The notes: generated by a model not told the origin, from the sequence alone. A stretch of 64,000 nucleotides of DNA from Pachyseris speciosa (GCA_016490735.1 JAEMWC010000386.1:221501-285500), one strand, 5' to 3'. Numbered from the stretch's first letter, positions 40,043-51,219 are shown. Translations and numbers: made by a program.

Positions 40043-40352
40043 CCGAAACTGCGATCAGCGAACATTAGAATTGAACCCGAGAACCTCTATTGAAAATGGG
40101 GCGCTTTTACTAAACCAGTAGAAGGAAGTGAGGAAGAGAGCAGATTTTAAACCAAGGTACGAATACTGGTTCACACTTTCTTAAGTTAATTGAATTCTTT
40201 AAAATTGAATTCTCGATTACTTAATTATCTTTGGACATAGTTTTATCTTCTTATTTCTTACTATAATTTATTTAGATTTTACGTTTTTTGTCTATTGTTA
40301 TGTAGTCTCTCCACTTTCTTCTTTCTTACACAACGTGTAGTTATATATTATG

Positions 40353-40437
40353 TACTTATTGACTGAGTGCGGGGGGGGGGGGGGGGGGTGGGGGCAAACG
40401 GGAAAATATTTGGCTCGAGGTCATGGCGTACGGACCA

Positions 40438-40468
<31 letters not shown>

Positions 40469-40515
40469 AGCCAAATATCTTCCCGTCCGGCCAGATCTAA
40501 CTCAGTCAATAAGTA
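40353..40515. mobile_element. MITE with 16-bp perfect terminal inverted repeats
   Basis: TACTTATTGACTGAGT (40353-40368) is the exact reverse complement of ACTCAGTCAATAAGTA (40500-40515). The interior has a long G run (40370-40388) and an internal palindrome around TCATGGCGTACGGACC/GGTCCGTGCGCCATGA. Confidence 0.75.
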
Positions 40516-40639
40516 TTTTATCATATGGCCTTTTTAGAATGCTCATAAGCACGTAGAAGATGAAATTTGTTACAAAAACTCGACAAATTTCCACAGAAAG
40601 TAGATCTAATATGTTGTTTGTATTTGTTTTCTGGTTGTA

Positions 40640-40815
40640 AAATCAATTTACGTGGTTAGACGCGACGAAATCCTCTAAATTCGTATCGCCCGCGCCGTAC
40701 GTTTTCCTAGCAGGGCCGGAAAAAAGGGCCGTACGGCTTTCTCCGGCCCTGCTTGCGCTAAGGCGTACGGCCCTCATACGGGTATTTTCTCAATAGTTAC
40801 ACAATGAAAGCGCGC
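40640..40815. repeat. GC-rich self-complementary segment
   Basis: CAGGGCCGGA...GGGCCGTACGG and CCGTACGGC...TCCGGCCCTG pair across about 60 bp, with further CGTACGGCCC copies. It is probably a small foldback element. No coding potential is seen. Confidence 0.5.
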
Positions 40816-40987
40816 GGGGGGCCGTACGGGTCATATGATAATAGATATTATTGCCCCAGCAGGGTTTCGGCCCAGAGGCCAAAACACGAGGAGGCATCAT
40901 TGTATTCCGCGCGTATATATACAAATTACTTATATTATTATAATATAGTCTATATACCGGACTAAATCTTGAGTTGGCTAAATGAGC

Positions 40988-41104
40988 GCGCTTGATGTTC
41001 TGCGAGTTGACGACGTTTCAACCATTCGAGCGTGCTTGAGGTTCTGGGAGTTGATGACGTTCCGGCCATTTGAGAACGCTTGAGGCTCTGGGAGTTGATG
41101 ACAT
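40988..41104. repeat. Three-copy tandem repeat of about 48-56 bp
   Basis: The words 'GCTTGA.G.TCTG.GAGTTGA.GAC' recur three times, with two intervening 'CCATT.GAG' stretches. The minus-strand 70-codon ORF is produced by this repeat. Confidence 0.6.
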
Positions 41105-41591
41105 GCGTCAGTAATAGCCGAAGCGAATGGAGTTGTGGGTAATGAAGACGTCACTGCTTTAAATATAGGCGGAATAGCATTTATGAACACAGAAGCACAT
41201 GGTTTGTCGAGGTAAGCAACGTTTTAACCTCTTAAGTTTTTTTAGTTTAAGAGAAGACTTGAAGAAATTCCGGGTTACCCTTTTGGTATAAGAAACCTTG
41301 CGGTCCAAAACTGCGAACTGTGAGACGGAAACATACCCGGTACAAGAGAGCGGCTGAAAGACTCAGCGGGCACCCAAAGGTTTTCCATTGACTGAAAGAC
41401 TCGGCGTAAAACCTATTCCAAAACTACGATTTGTCAGACACAAATCACTTCCAGTGACTGAAAGACTCAGTCAACACCTAAGCTTAGTTAGACGTTCGAG
41501 GCCTCCAGCCGCATTCGAAGTCAGTTGTGAAGTTGAAAGCCATCACGCAGCATTTTAAGAGACCTAGTTAGTCAGTTCGTAGGTTGAATAA

Positions 41592-42075
41592 TACATTGTG
41601 TATTGTTGTTTACTTATATTTATAACGTTTGTTGCTTGGAGGAAAACTTTGGATTTGTCATCTATTTGTCCGCTTTCTCGCGTGTGGAAAGGTGAGAAAA
41701 AAATGCTTGCTTATTTTATGAATTCTGTTTTCTGTTTTTGTGCAGTTGATTGTTTTTTCGGTTTTCTCATCTTTCCGCGAGAATGAAAAATGAATGCAAA
41801 TGATAAGTTTTCCAACAAGCAACAAACGATATAAATATAAGTAAACAGCGATACAAAATGTAATATTATTTTCAGACTGAATGCTTGCTCGCTTTATGAA
41901 TTCTGTTTTTGAGAAACGTGGAATTTATTCTTCTGGCTTGTGTAGTTGATTGTTGTTTGGTTTTCTCACCTTCCTGTGAGAATGACAAGTGAATGCAAAT
42001 GAAAGTTTTCCTACAAGCAACAGACGGTATAAACATAAGTAAACAGTAATACAAAATGTAACATTATTCTTAACA
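41592..42075. repeat. Inverted and direct duplication
   Basis: The sequence 'AAGCAACA.ACG.TATAAA.ATAAGTAAACAG' occurs at 41815-41850 and again at 42013-42048, preceded in both cases by 'TGAATTCTGTTTT...GTTTTCTCA'. The inverted form lies at 41605-41650. It is probably a foldback element with a tandemly duplicated arm, immediately upstream of the LamG gene. Confidence 0.55.
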
Positions 42076-42165
42076 GCTGGGGCAGTTTTTAGTGTGAACT
42101 ATTACTAGTATTTTTAATTGCATTTATCAGTATTGCATTTATCTTTTAGCACTTAAGAAAGGACC

Positions 42166-44263
42166 ATGGACAAGATTGTGCTTTTTTCCATATTCCTGTT
42201 TCTAGTCGTGAAAATAACGGTTCTAGGAGCAAACGGTAAGCAATTTTCATCAATGTTGACCACACCTACAAAGCCTAGAAAAGGTGAAACCGTTATTAAA
42301 AGTTATGATGTTGCGGGTTTCGAAATGAGCCCCTGGCAGTATTAATGAAAATCACAATCGCAAATGTCGCATTTATTTTCCCCTTAATGTAATAAATGAT
42401 GTCATTCGTCATATTATCTAGTTCCAGATCCCGTCGCCTTTTTTCCTCTGAATACTAAATATGGAACCAAGGAAATCAAAGACCGATCACCCGAAGGAGT
42501 CCCCCACGACGTTAATCTGGCACCAGGACCTGACGCTCAAGAGGGTGGATCGTACGAGTTTGACGGCACATCAAACAGCTACATTGAGTTTCCGAACAGC
42601 GAAGGGGGAACTTTAGACGTGCGTTACTCCATCACGATGCTTTGCTGGGCGTATTATGAAGGCGTCGACGGGCCTCTTTTCTTTTACGGACCCGATGTTC
42701 CATACCATTGGGGAGTTCACCTGGCTACATTTAGAGGGAAACTTTATGCACGCTTTCATACTCGAACCTATTCGAGCACTAATTATTATATGTGGGCCCC
42801 CTCGAACCTAACTAGTGGATGGTTATTTGTCGGTGCATCGTATGACGGTACTACCGGGGATGCAAAATTGTGGGTTGATGGTGAAATGGTTCAAGAAAAA
42901 AATGTTGGCGCTGGATTGGAGCTGGGTACACAGGACAACGCCAGAATGGGTACTGAACTCTCTGGAAGCTTTGGATATTTTAAAGGAAAGATCGCCCAAA
43001 TGCGAATTTTTGATGTGGCTTTGACACAGGAGCAAGTACAAGAAATTAAAGGTAAGAATTGTTGGCACATCGTTTATTCAAAAGGGCGAATTTCTTTTAC
43101 GGAGGCTCTATAGGCAAATGGGGAGTTCACTTAGTTGTATTTCAAGGGAGGCTTTATGCGAGCACAAATTATTATATGTAGAATCCCCTCGCAACTAAGT
43201 TGTGGATGGAGATTTGTCGGTGCATCTTACAACAGGTACTACAGGGAAGGCAAAGTTGTGGGTTGATGGTGAAATAGTTGACGACAAAAATGTTGGAGCT
43301 GGATTGAACCTGGGTACACAGGACAACGTCAGAATGAGTTATGAAGTCTCTGATAACTTTGGACACTTTAAAGGAAAGATCACGCAAATGCAACTTTTTT
43401 ATGTGGCTTTGACACAGGAGCAAGTACAAGAAGTTAATATAAAGATAAAGCCTGATTCAAGCGCCGTAATTTTGATGGGCCTAACTTAATTCGAATTTGG
43501 ACCGACCCAAATTAACAAAATTACGCTTGTTAATTCAGACGTCGAACTTAATTTGCCGTTCCACAGGCGTTCCTAATACAGTTCAAGTTCCAGGACCAGA
43601 AAAGCCCTTGGTGCCGTGGAAAGATCTGGGATGTTGGAGGGAAAAGCAAAGCAAAAGGGTTTTGCCGGAACTGCTCGTCAATCTTCGATCAGAAATGCAC
43701 CCGTGTAACATCACTGAAACCAGTAAGTCTCTAATGACTCCACAGAATGTGGGTCCTTTTTGTTAAGGCTGTGGCGATAAAATCGTGCACGTAACGCTAC
43801 GCCCGTGACGTGGCAGTCGGGGCAGACGAGAGGAATTACGCGTGTTCACAATTGTTTTTCCTTTTGATTCTCATTGGTTGAGAAAGTGGCGCGAGTTCTG
43901 CTAACCAATCAAAGAGTGAAGGAATACTAAACCAAGGCAAATGAGAATTCCTTTCGACATTCACTTGTTCGAAAACCAATTTGACCAGCTAATTCTATAA
44001 AAGTGTATCAAAAGGCGTCTACATGTTGCAGTAGGGAATCTACTTAATTTTGGAAAATTTACGAGATCTGTTATCTTGTCATTACAGTCGAGCTGTGCTA
44101 TCAGGCTGCTAAGAACGCTGGGAAAAGGTACTTCACCGTGAAGCGTTCCGGCAATTGCCTGGCAGCTGACGATGGGGCGACTTACAAGAAGTACGGACCG
44201 AGTAAATATTGCTGGTTTGGTGTTGGGGGCAGAACGAATAACCAAGTGTATGAAGTACAATAG
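42166..44263 (+). CDS. Secreted LamG/ConA-like protein with Cys-rich C-terminal domain (four coding exons)
   Basis: Coding exons 42166-42235, 42422-43051, 43567-43722 and 44088-44263 join in phase (343 codons) across GT-AG introns. Exon 1 encodes a signal peptide (MDKIVLFSIFLFLVVKITVL). Exon 2 is one pentraxin/LamG-like jelly roll (YEFDGTSNSYIEF, CWAYYEG, WLFVGASYDG, GKIAQMRIFDVALTQEQ). Exons 3-4 give a Cys-containing domain (LGCWREKQSKRVLPELL, CYQAAKNAGKRYF, YCWFGVGG). A further splice acceptor just before 42150 suggests a 5' UTR exon. Likely an extracellular glycan-binding protein. AATAAA occurs at about 44820. Degraded partial copies of exon 2 lie at about 43072-43450 and 15176-15410. Confidence 0.8.
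43072..43450 (+). pseudogene. Degenerate duplicate of LamG exon 2, inside intron 2
   Basis: The segment repeats 'TGGGGAGTTCACTTAGTTGT', 'GCAAAGTTGTGGGTTGATGG' and 'GACACAGGAGCAAGTACAAG' from exon 2, with internal stops and deletions. The usable frame is 95 codons at most (43202-43489) and lacks the first half of the domain. Confidence 0.65.
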
Positions 44264-44959
44264 TAACTTGGTAAGTTTGACTGTAACTGAAAACACTGGT
44301 AAATAAGGACATTTTAGTTTTTACACAGCTTGCCCTAAGTCATTGTCGGTGTAGGGGAGTTTCCAAAGGGTAGACCCTAGAATCGCGATGGATCGCTTAA
44401 TGACGAGAACAATTGAGGGACAAGAATTGTTTCGTCCTTTTCCCAGGTACCAACGTATGTTGTAGATAAAGTCTGGGAAAACTAGCAGCGCGGGGCTCGA
44501 TGGGAAGGGAAAATCATTCTTACCAAAGATTCGAACAGGCACGTTTGTTGTACGCCATTTCTTGTTAAAAGTGTGATCAGTGATGTTCGTTATTTCTTTT
44601 TATTTTATATATAGGTCAGGACAAACAGTTGGCAAATGGAACGTCAACGACATGGGAAGATCATGTGTATTTAGTACTAGTGTTCGGAAATATTCACGTC
44701 ATCTCAAATATAATTTTCATTTGGTCTGCTGGTCGTAGAAACAATACAACAATTTTCATTTGATTTTCGCACGGGAAAAAATTGTACGCTGCGTGAGACA
44801 AGGGTGATGATGTAGGTAGCAAATAAAACTGCAACAAAGATGCCGTTCTCTTTGTTTTGTTTGCCATTTTTTCATGTAAACCCTTTCATTAGTTGGGAGA
44901 GAATGAAGAACTCTGTACGCTATAAGTGCACACTCATCGATAAAGTGGGTTTCCCTTGT

Positions 44960-45136
44960 TCATGTTTTGTTTATTTGCTTCCATGGGGACATATCATTGC
45001 GTAACAAATCCCGCACGTGGCGCATAAGTGGTTTATCAATGGTATCCTCGATTTCCTTTCCCAACCACTTTTCTATCTCTATAATCAAAGCCTGCCTCAC
45101 GTTATAATGTAAAAGGTCACACGAGGATGTTGACAT
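44960..45136 (-). CDS. Small unrecognised helical protein
   Basis: 58 codons from the ATG at 45136 (MSTSSCDLLHYNVRQALIIE). A longer open frame reaches back to 45226 without an ATG. The sequence is charged and helical (IEIEKWLGKEIEDTIDKPLM). It is the last of four minus-strand ORFs between 46495 and 44960. No family is recognised. Confidence 0.3.
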   Translation of the reverse strand: MSTSSCDLLHYNVRQALIIEIEKWLGKEIEDTIDKPLMRHVRDLLRNDMSPWKQINKT

Positions 45137-45222
45137 TCTCTTGTATATATTGAAAAAAGGTTTTGAAAGCCGCTGAAAATTGTTCGTGTTCAGATTGTTA
45201 GTGGAAATTAAGAACAGTTGAA

Positions 45223-45546
45223 TCAATCACGACCAAGACAACCGTTGTCGTCGTGTTCGGGGAAAGAGTCGGGGTATTTTTCTTCTTCAAACCTGTCTGC
45301 TTCGCGTTCCAAAGCGTCCCAGTCTGGTTCGTTTGGATCCTCCTCTTCCTCTGCGTTGTCAAATGTATAGTTGAAATAAGCGTTGAATAGTTCGTCAAAA
45401 GCGGGCATTGCGCGCTGAACGACCCAATCGGGGGAGGTGTGTCCGATTGCAAGGGTGCCTTCGAGCTCTTCCATAAAAACGAGTAATGCCTCTTGCATTT
45501 TTGGAGGCAAAGAGTTCCACAGCTGTTGTGCTCTGGTATTATCCAT
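45223..45546 (-). CDS. Acidic unrecognised protein
   Basis: 107 codons from a clear ATG (MDNTRAQQLWNSLPPKMQEA). The N-terminal half looks like a folded helical domain, and the C-terminal third is very acidic (DNAEEEEDPNEPDWDALERE). The composition is not that of a repeat artefact. Upstream (45563-45793) are four copies of a motif like TTGTTCAATAGGGTGTG / TCTCTAATTGGGTGAC, a possible promoter array. A related motif precedes the ORF at 16543-16806. No family is recognised; it may be an endogenous viral or selfish-element gene. Confidence 0.4.
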   Translation of the reverse strand: MDNTRAQQLWNSLPPKMQEALLVFMEELEGTLAIGHTSPDWVVQRAMPAFDELFNAYFNYTFDNAEEEEDPNEPDWDALEREADRFEEEKYPDSFPEHDDNGCLGRD

Positions 45547-45562
45547 ATTTGCTAATACCCCC

Positions 45563-45793
45563 TTTGTTCAATAGGGTGTGGTTTCGTTGGGATACCCTTG
45601 TACCCCTTTTCTCTCATTGAGTGACAGGGATATTCTTCAATCCTCTTTTCTCTAATTGGGTGACTCGTCAATCTGGTTTCAAACTGGTTTGACCGGTTTT
45701 GGGTGGTTGGGACTGGTTGGAAGTGGTTTTTTGGTGTGGGTTCCAGTCTGGGTTCCAGTAGTATACTTGCGTCCGCACTTGTTCAATAGGGTG
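45563..45793. promoter_or_regulatory. Repeated (C)AATAGGGTG-type motif cluster
   Basis: Copies are at 45563-45580 (TTGTTCAATAGGGTGTGG), 45609-45625 (TTCTCTCATTGAGTGAC), 45649-45664 (TCTCTAATTGGGTGAC) and 45779-45793 (TTGTTCAATAGGGTG). One more lies at 16828-16845 upstream of another odd ORF. Function is unknown; binding sites or terminal-repeat remnants are both possible. Confidence 0.35.
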
Positions 45794-46057
45794 TGTCATG
45801 CGCGGTGTTAAGATAATTTTAGCTGGTGGAATTTGTGACCCGCTTTACCTACTACTAGGGGATGTGTTTTTTCAAGTGATGGAAACCTCTACAACGACAG
45901 GTGAATTAAGCTTAAATAGATTTCAGCTTTGAACATTTGGTTTAATTGTTGATACTTTTGTTCAGGACAGAAACTCGTATTTATCTCTCGACTGCATGGA
46001 TGTAAATAGTAATCATCTACACTCGTTTTGGACCCAAATTAAGAAGTAAGCTTAAAC

Positions 46058-46291
46058 TTAATGAACTGTTTTTTCGTTTTCTTTGCGAGCGAACGAGTGA
46101 TTTTGCTCCGCTTGGCTGACTGTTTTTCGACGTGCCTCAGCAATGTTAAGAAAATGTTGCCTTATGTTATTAATACGTAATTGGAATGAGTTCTCGTAAA
46201 CCACTTGTGTTTTCAGAAGTTGTTGAAATTGCCCTCGTCGCTGCGTGACTCGGACAATTTCAGCACTGACTTCTGAAAACACGCTTGACAT
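46058..46291 (-). CDS. Small helical unrecognised protein
   Basis: 77 codons from MSSVFSEVSAEIVRVTQRRG. It is Gln/Arg-rich and predicted helical throughout (FQQLLKTQVVYENSFQLRIN), with a basic end. The ATG lies six bases after the stop of the upstream minus-strand ORF. No family is recognised. Confidence 0.3.
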   Translation of the reverse strand: MSSVFSEVSAEIVRVTQRRGQFQQLLKTQVVYENSFQLRINNIRQHFLNIAEARRKTVSQAEQNHSFARKENEKTVH

Positions 46292-46297
46292 TAATCC

Positions 46298-46495
46298 TTA
46301 ATTTTTAATGCTGTTATTTGTGGTGTTACTCGCAGAAACATCTTCCAAATCCATTGAGGCTAACTGCTCGTTTTCACACACTTTTTGTCGGTCGTACAAG
46401 ACGTCTGAGTCAAAATAAAAACCGAGGGAAAAATTCAGATTTTCATTTGGGTCCATGGCGTGACACCGTAGCTGCCCGTGCATCTGTACTCTCAT
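46298..46495 (-). CDS. Small unrecognised protein
   Basis: 65 codons from the ATG at 46495, or 52 from MDPNENLNFSLG at 46456. The open frame begins at a TTG further up. On the minus strand a TTATAATAAAG box and a CCGATTGG (inverted CCAAT) element lie about 20-60 nt upstream, a plausible polymerase II promoter. It is followed closely by the ORF at 46058-46291. Confidence 0.3.
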   Translation of the reverse strand: MRVQMHGQLRCHAMDPNENLNFSLGFYFDSDVLYDRQKVCENEQLASMDLEDVSASNTTNNSIKN

Positions 46496-46554
46496 AAAGC
46501 ACCTTGTTTTAACCAATCGGAGCGCGCGTTTTATCGAAACTTTATTATAAAAGA

Positions 46555-47075
46555 ATATCAGAATATCATAATAATATCAAAATATCCGATAATATGGTGA
46601 TATTGTAATATCAGATATTATGATAATACCAAAATATCAAGATATCATGGCGATATTGGAATATTTAACAATTATTCACCGAAGTGGAGGAGAATAATTG
46701 TTTTAGTATATACCACACAAGCTGAATAATTAGCGGACCAAAACATTACTTTATGTGTGACAATATACTGACAAGCGGTCGGAAATTGTAAAATCTCGCG
46801 CGCCACCTGCTCGGAGGTGAATAGTACTTGCTCATAACCTCCGAGTTAACCAATCAGAGCGCGCGAAATGCACTGTTTACTTGTGCGGTATACACTAAAT
46901 CAGTTTTCATGATAATATCAAAGTATCAAGATATCATGGTGATATAAGAATATCAGAATATCAAGATAATATCAAAATATCAAGATACCATGGTGATAGA
47001 AGAATATCAGAATATTATGATAATATCAAAATATCACGATAATATCAAAATAGCAAAATATCAAATCATTTGTGA
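46555..47075. repeat. A/T-rich ATATCAAAATATC satellite-like array
   Basis: Irregular repeats of AATATCA, ATGGTGATAT and GATAATATCAAAATATC occur in two blocks (46555-46670 and 46905-47075). They are separated by a segment with a CCTCCGAG-containing inverted pair (46808-46850). Confidence 0.75.
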
Positions 47076-47109
47076 TATTTTGACATTCTGCAATCCCCCA
47101 CCTTAGTGC

Positions 47110-47335
47110 GCTCGAATACCTTCGTGTGAAATTGCTTCTCACCTCTGTTTTCTTTCAAAGGATTGCCTCTACCCGTCAACCCAGCTTTATGATGCCAGGC
47201 AGGATGGAGGGGGAGGAAGGGGGCTTCTGAGGTGGAAAATGGCTCGATAAACACACTTATAAATGTTCGTTTAGAAATAAACGACAGCTAGCGTGACAAG
47301 CGTGACAACAAAGATAGAGCCTTCGGTGTTGTGTT
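47110..47335. repeat. Copy of the dispersed repeat at 6715-6960
   Basis: It shares 'TTCGTGTGAAATTGCTTCTCACCTC', 'AACCCAGCTTTATGATGCCAGGCAGG' and 'ATAGAGCCTTCGGTGTTGTG' with 6715-6960, in the same orientation. Each copy has private insertions. Confidence 0.75.
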
Positions 47336-47691
47336 GCTTTAGCAGCGACGACGGCAACGGCAAGGAAAACGTCGCTTCAAAATCTAACATTTTGTTTTTG
47401 TATCGCTTTCGAGATTATTCTAATTTGTCTAAGGTATCAGGATACCCAAAATGACCATAGTTAGAAATCGACCGTTTACGCGGGCGATTGCAGAGAAAAC
47501 CCCGGCAACCTATACATATTCTGAAAGCTTAATATTTGTAGAATTCAATGTCGAAATCAAAATTTGAGAAAAAGAAAACGTGTAATGTATATTAAGAGAG
47601 AAAGCGAAATTTACAGGGGAATTTAAGGCTTCGCCTTAATCACGTTCGTTTCCCCACGCGAGTAATCAGAACAACGCGGTTAAAATCAGAA

Positions 47692-48352
47692 ATGTTTCCT
47701 AACACCTCACCCTCCAAAAAGATGTCTGGGATTTTTTCCGTTATTTCTTCGTTTTTCCCCAACACTCACGTAAAGTTTGATACCAAAATTGTTTACGTAT
47801 CCTTCCAGAAAACAAGCCATAACTTTTCAACGGGAGCGAATTTTAAAAAAAATACCGACAACTTTTTGCAAAGAAGGTATCTAAGAACGTTTGTGCCAAT
47901 TTTCAGCCAAATCGGTCGAAGGATAAGGGAAAACGAACTTAAAATATTCACCCTTCACCGAGATTTTATTTTATCCAGAAAAGACGGCAAACCATTTCCC
48001 AGCTTGATACGTCCGGTTGTCAAGGATCTCACTCCTGGTACAAGAGTTAATGACTTATTGACATTTGTTCACGGCAACAATGGCAAAATGACAGCCTATA
48101 CCTTCCAAACTGCGCGTAAAGCGAAAGAAGGAGCTATGACAATGAGCGGCTTCCAGGTTCGTTTTCAAACTTTCTATGTATCTTATACTGAAAGTATTTT
48201 TCCGCGGCACCTAATATCATTTTGATAACGCGCAACGATATTGCAGAAACCCTACCGCGAACCATTAAAAGATCTCGAGCAAAGACTCCAGGAAGAGAGC
48301 AGTCCATTCCGCCTTCGACCAATGTTAACCCAAGGGCGAAAATGCTGACTGA
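47692..48352 (+). CDS. Uncertain gene fragment
   Basis: A 177-codon frame runs from 47692 to 48225. Its last third (SRKDGKPFPSLIRPVVKDLT...YTFQTARKAKEGAMTMSGFQ) looks more protein-like than the rest. A possible GT donor after GFQ (48156) and an AG acceptor at 48245 would join it to KPYREPLKDLEQRLQEE, ending at a TGA near 48350. The N-terminal part overlaps a low-complexity region that reads like dispersed repeat. I recognise no domain, and the exon model is tentative. Confidence 0.2.
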
Positions 48353-48359
48353 AATGGGG

Positions 48360-49180
48360 GTAGTCCGGTAAGAAGTGACGCATTCGAACTAAGAAAATTC
48401 ATTACTTTATCTCTAACAGTCTAGAAATTAACCGTAATTAGAACGCGAGGCCTAAAGGTAAAATATTATTACTTGGAATGGTTGATTCACTCCCTTCGAC
48501 GTTCGCCGTTTTGGCTTCTTTGCCGATGTAAATGGACACAATTTTTTCCTTGTGCTTTCGCGAGGATATCACGAATATGAACACAGCTAGTACAACGAAA
48601 TAGTTTAGTTCTCGAGAAACTAAATGACGGCTTGCGTGCACTCTTGCTTTGTCGTGATGAAATGATCTCGCTGAAATGCTACGCATTCATATTACACGTG
48701 ACTTGCGGTGAATATTTTAAATTAGCGGTAACAGAACTAGTGACAGAAACTTGTCAACGCATAATTAGCCATAACAGCATCACGAAATAGTTTTTCGGAA
48801 TTCCTTTAAAAAGTAAAACAGCTTTTCTTCTCGTTTCTTTTGCAAAATGTTCATTCTAGTCTTCCCGATTCGAATCATGAAAAATGTGCTATTTTCAATT
48901 TCCGGCCAAAGTTGGAAAATATGCTGGCGAACTATTCAGGGACTATATTACTCCGACCGGCGTTAACAAAACGAAAATAAAGAGAAATTATCCACTGGGA
49001 TACTGGAACATTAACCAAACCTTGATGATCCTTGATGTATCGCGAATAACGGTATTTTAGTTGGTCAAATCATTGATAAGGCCACAAAGTAATTTTATAT
49101 TTGAGCGAGGGTTCAAACTGATGTCACTGAAAGCGAACAAAAATGTAATAGAATAATCCACCCTGTGCAAAAATGGCTGG
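48360..49180. other. Non-genic stretch
   Basis: No gene is supported. The ORFs are short, lack domains and cross A/T-rich sequence. Confidence 0.5.
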
Positions 49181-49309
49181 CTTTAAATTATTCTTTTGTT
49201 CGTATTGAAATTAGCGTCACTAACCTCGTTATTAAGACGAGAAATTTTATCCCGAGCGAGGTTAGTGAGGCTATTTTGAATACAAACAAAAGAATAATTT
49301 AAAGGCAGC
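49181..49309. mobile_element. Short hairpin MITE
   Basis: About 50 bp at the left (GGCTTTAAATTATTCTTTTG...TCACTAACCTCG) pairs with the right (CGAGGTTAGTGAGG...CAAAAGAATAATTTAAAGGC) around a spacer of about 30 bp. Confidence 0.7.
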
Positions 49310-49734
49310 CCGAAAATGAAATGCAATCATGTTAGAATACGGCCAGACTATTTTGCCAGCTAAGCCAAATGGCGAGTTTAGCTCAAAAATAGCCATGTAA
49401 AAAGCGAAAAACGATTTACGAATTCGGTCACTGCGGGCACAACACGAATACTACCACGGCGACCGTTATCAAATACGTGGAATGCAAATCGTAAAAATAA
49501 TTATTATAATAGATAATTACAGAGGTGTATTGTTGGTTACCTACTAAGTAAAGCATTGTATTGTTAGTAGTGTGGTTATTGTATACGTATCGTTAATATA
49601 TGGCGTATCTGATGTAGGTATAGTTGCTAGTAGTACAACTTTCCGTATTGTCAGAAGTGTATGTACCTTTAATTAACAGTAATTGATTGTAAATAGTTGT
49701 CTTTGTGTTGTAATCAATAAAGTTGTTAAAAAAA

Positions 49735-50945
49735 AAAAAAGAATGAATGGCTTTAACTGGGTTATTACGCGGGTGAAATGTGAGGGTGAATGGAATTCTG
49801 TCATTCTTTTCCTTTTGTGACGTCTGTAGTGCTGACTGTTGATCAATCTGCTGGGCGCGGTGATGGCCCGATTGAACCACAGAATCAGGATAGCCACGTT
49901 TCTCGAAGAACTGGCACATTTCCTCTGATTTGTTGGAAAAATCAGAGTCATCACTACATAGACGTCGAAGTCTAAGACATTGAGAATAGGGAATGGCGTT
50001 TTTGACATGAGATGGATGTGAAGATGAATACAACAAATAACTGTGAGAATCGGTGGGTTTGTAGTGCACACTGGTACAGAAACCGTTGCCGCTGATAAAA
50101 ACTTTGATATCAAGAAAGGCCAGGGAAGTTTCCGAAATTTCCCGGGTATATTTTAGAGCCGGATGAAAGGAATTAACGGCGGTTATAAATTGATTGATTT
50201 CCTCCTTGCTAGACGAAATTGCGCCGATACAGTCGTCAATGTAGCGACCGTAGAGTTCAGGATTAGGACCGTTGTCCTGCTTGAAGAATTGGTACTCGAC
50301 GTAAACTACAAAAAGATTGGCGTAGCTAGGACCCATTTTTGTGCCCATCGCTACACCATTAATTTGCTTGTAATAGTTGTCCGCAAAAGAAAAACAGTTA
50401 AGTGTTAAAACTAGTTCAGCTAGGCGGAGTAGCGTTTCCGAGCTTGGTTCCTTGACGGCGCGTTGATTGAAAAAATACTTAAGTGCTTGAAGACCTTCGC
50501 TGTTTGGAATGACTGTGTATAGAGATGTAATATCCATAGTGAAAATTAGTTTGTCTTCGCCGGTGAAATTGAAATCGCGGAAAATTTCAAGTGCGTGTTG
50601 ACTGTCTTTAATGTAACATGACAAAGATTTGACGATGGGCGCCATACTCTTGTCTAAATAGCTAGAAATAAGTTCGGTAGGGCAACTACAGGAAGAAACG
50701 ATAGGTCGACCCTGGTTGTTAGGTTTGTGGATGTTGGGTAAAAAGTAAATGCACGAGGTTCTCGGAGTAGTGATGATGAGATTAGTAGCGGTAGCCGGCA
50801 ATTCTTGTTTGACTATTAGGTCCTGAATCGTGTCTTTGACAATTTTTTGGTTAGTGGAAGTGAGATCTTTCTCGACTTTAGCATGAAAGGAGGTGTCAGA
50901 AAGTTGCCGCAAAGCTTCTTCTTTGTAAAGGTCGTACCGCCAAAC
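49735..50945 (-). mobile_element. Penelope-like element: reverse transcriptase region, 3'-truncated
   Basis: An unbroken minus-strand frame of about 400 codons has RT motifs: YFLPNIHKPNNQGRPIVSS, IFTMDITSLYT (Asp near residue 127), GVAMGTKMGPSYANLFV near 186-202 and the catalytic YGRYIDDCIG near 221-230, then SLAFLDIKVF and HYKPTDSHSYL. This order fits Penelope-like RTs. The coding match stops near FTLTFHPRNNPVKA (about 49760), before the C-terminal linker and GIY-YIG nuclease. At 50945 it abuts a different RT fragment, so the 5' end is truncated too. No ATG is present. Confidence 0.75.
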
Positions 50946-50947
50946 AA

Positions 50948-51203
50948 CTACCCTAAAGCTTCAACCCTGTGAGCAGGCCATGTAATGTGTTGAAAGGCAG
51001 GGATTTTCCTTCTTTGCAGGCGTGAAGAGCCGACCCAGAGAGCTTCTGTTCTTTCATAATTGACCCTTAACCCATAAAGAGCTTCCAAGGAATCTAACAA
51101 GTTAAAAGATTGGTGCACTGAGTTATCTGAACCGTCTAGAATTAATGTGGTGTCATCCGCGTATTGACTTAGTTTGCATTCTGTACCTAAAACACGAATA
51201 CCT
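50948..51203 (-). mobile_element. Non-LTR retrotransposon RT fragment
   Basis: The minus strand encodes about 84 uninterrupted codons beginning IRVLGTECKLSQYADDTTLIL, with the RT box YADD, then LEALYGLRVNYERTEALWVG. This is the palm/thumb segment of CR1/L2-type LINE ORF2. It is truncated on both sides and abuts the Penelope-like RT at 50945. Confidence 0.7.
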
Positions 51204-51219
51204 TTTTATTTGATAATGG

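Noticed and set aside
44960..45226. Apparent four-base overlap between two minus-strand genes
   Set aside because: The downstream frame opens at a TTG. Its first ATG is at 45136, so there is no true start-stop overlap.
45198..45452. 84-codon minus-strand ORF in another frame
   Set aside because: Shadow of the acidic ORF at 45223-45546, which has better composition and a clear ATG.
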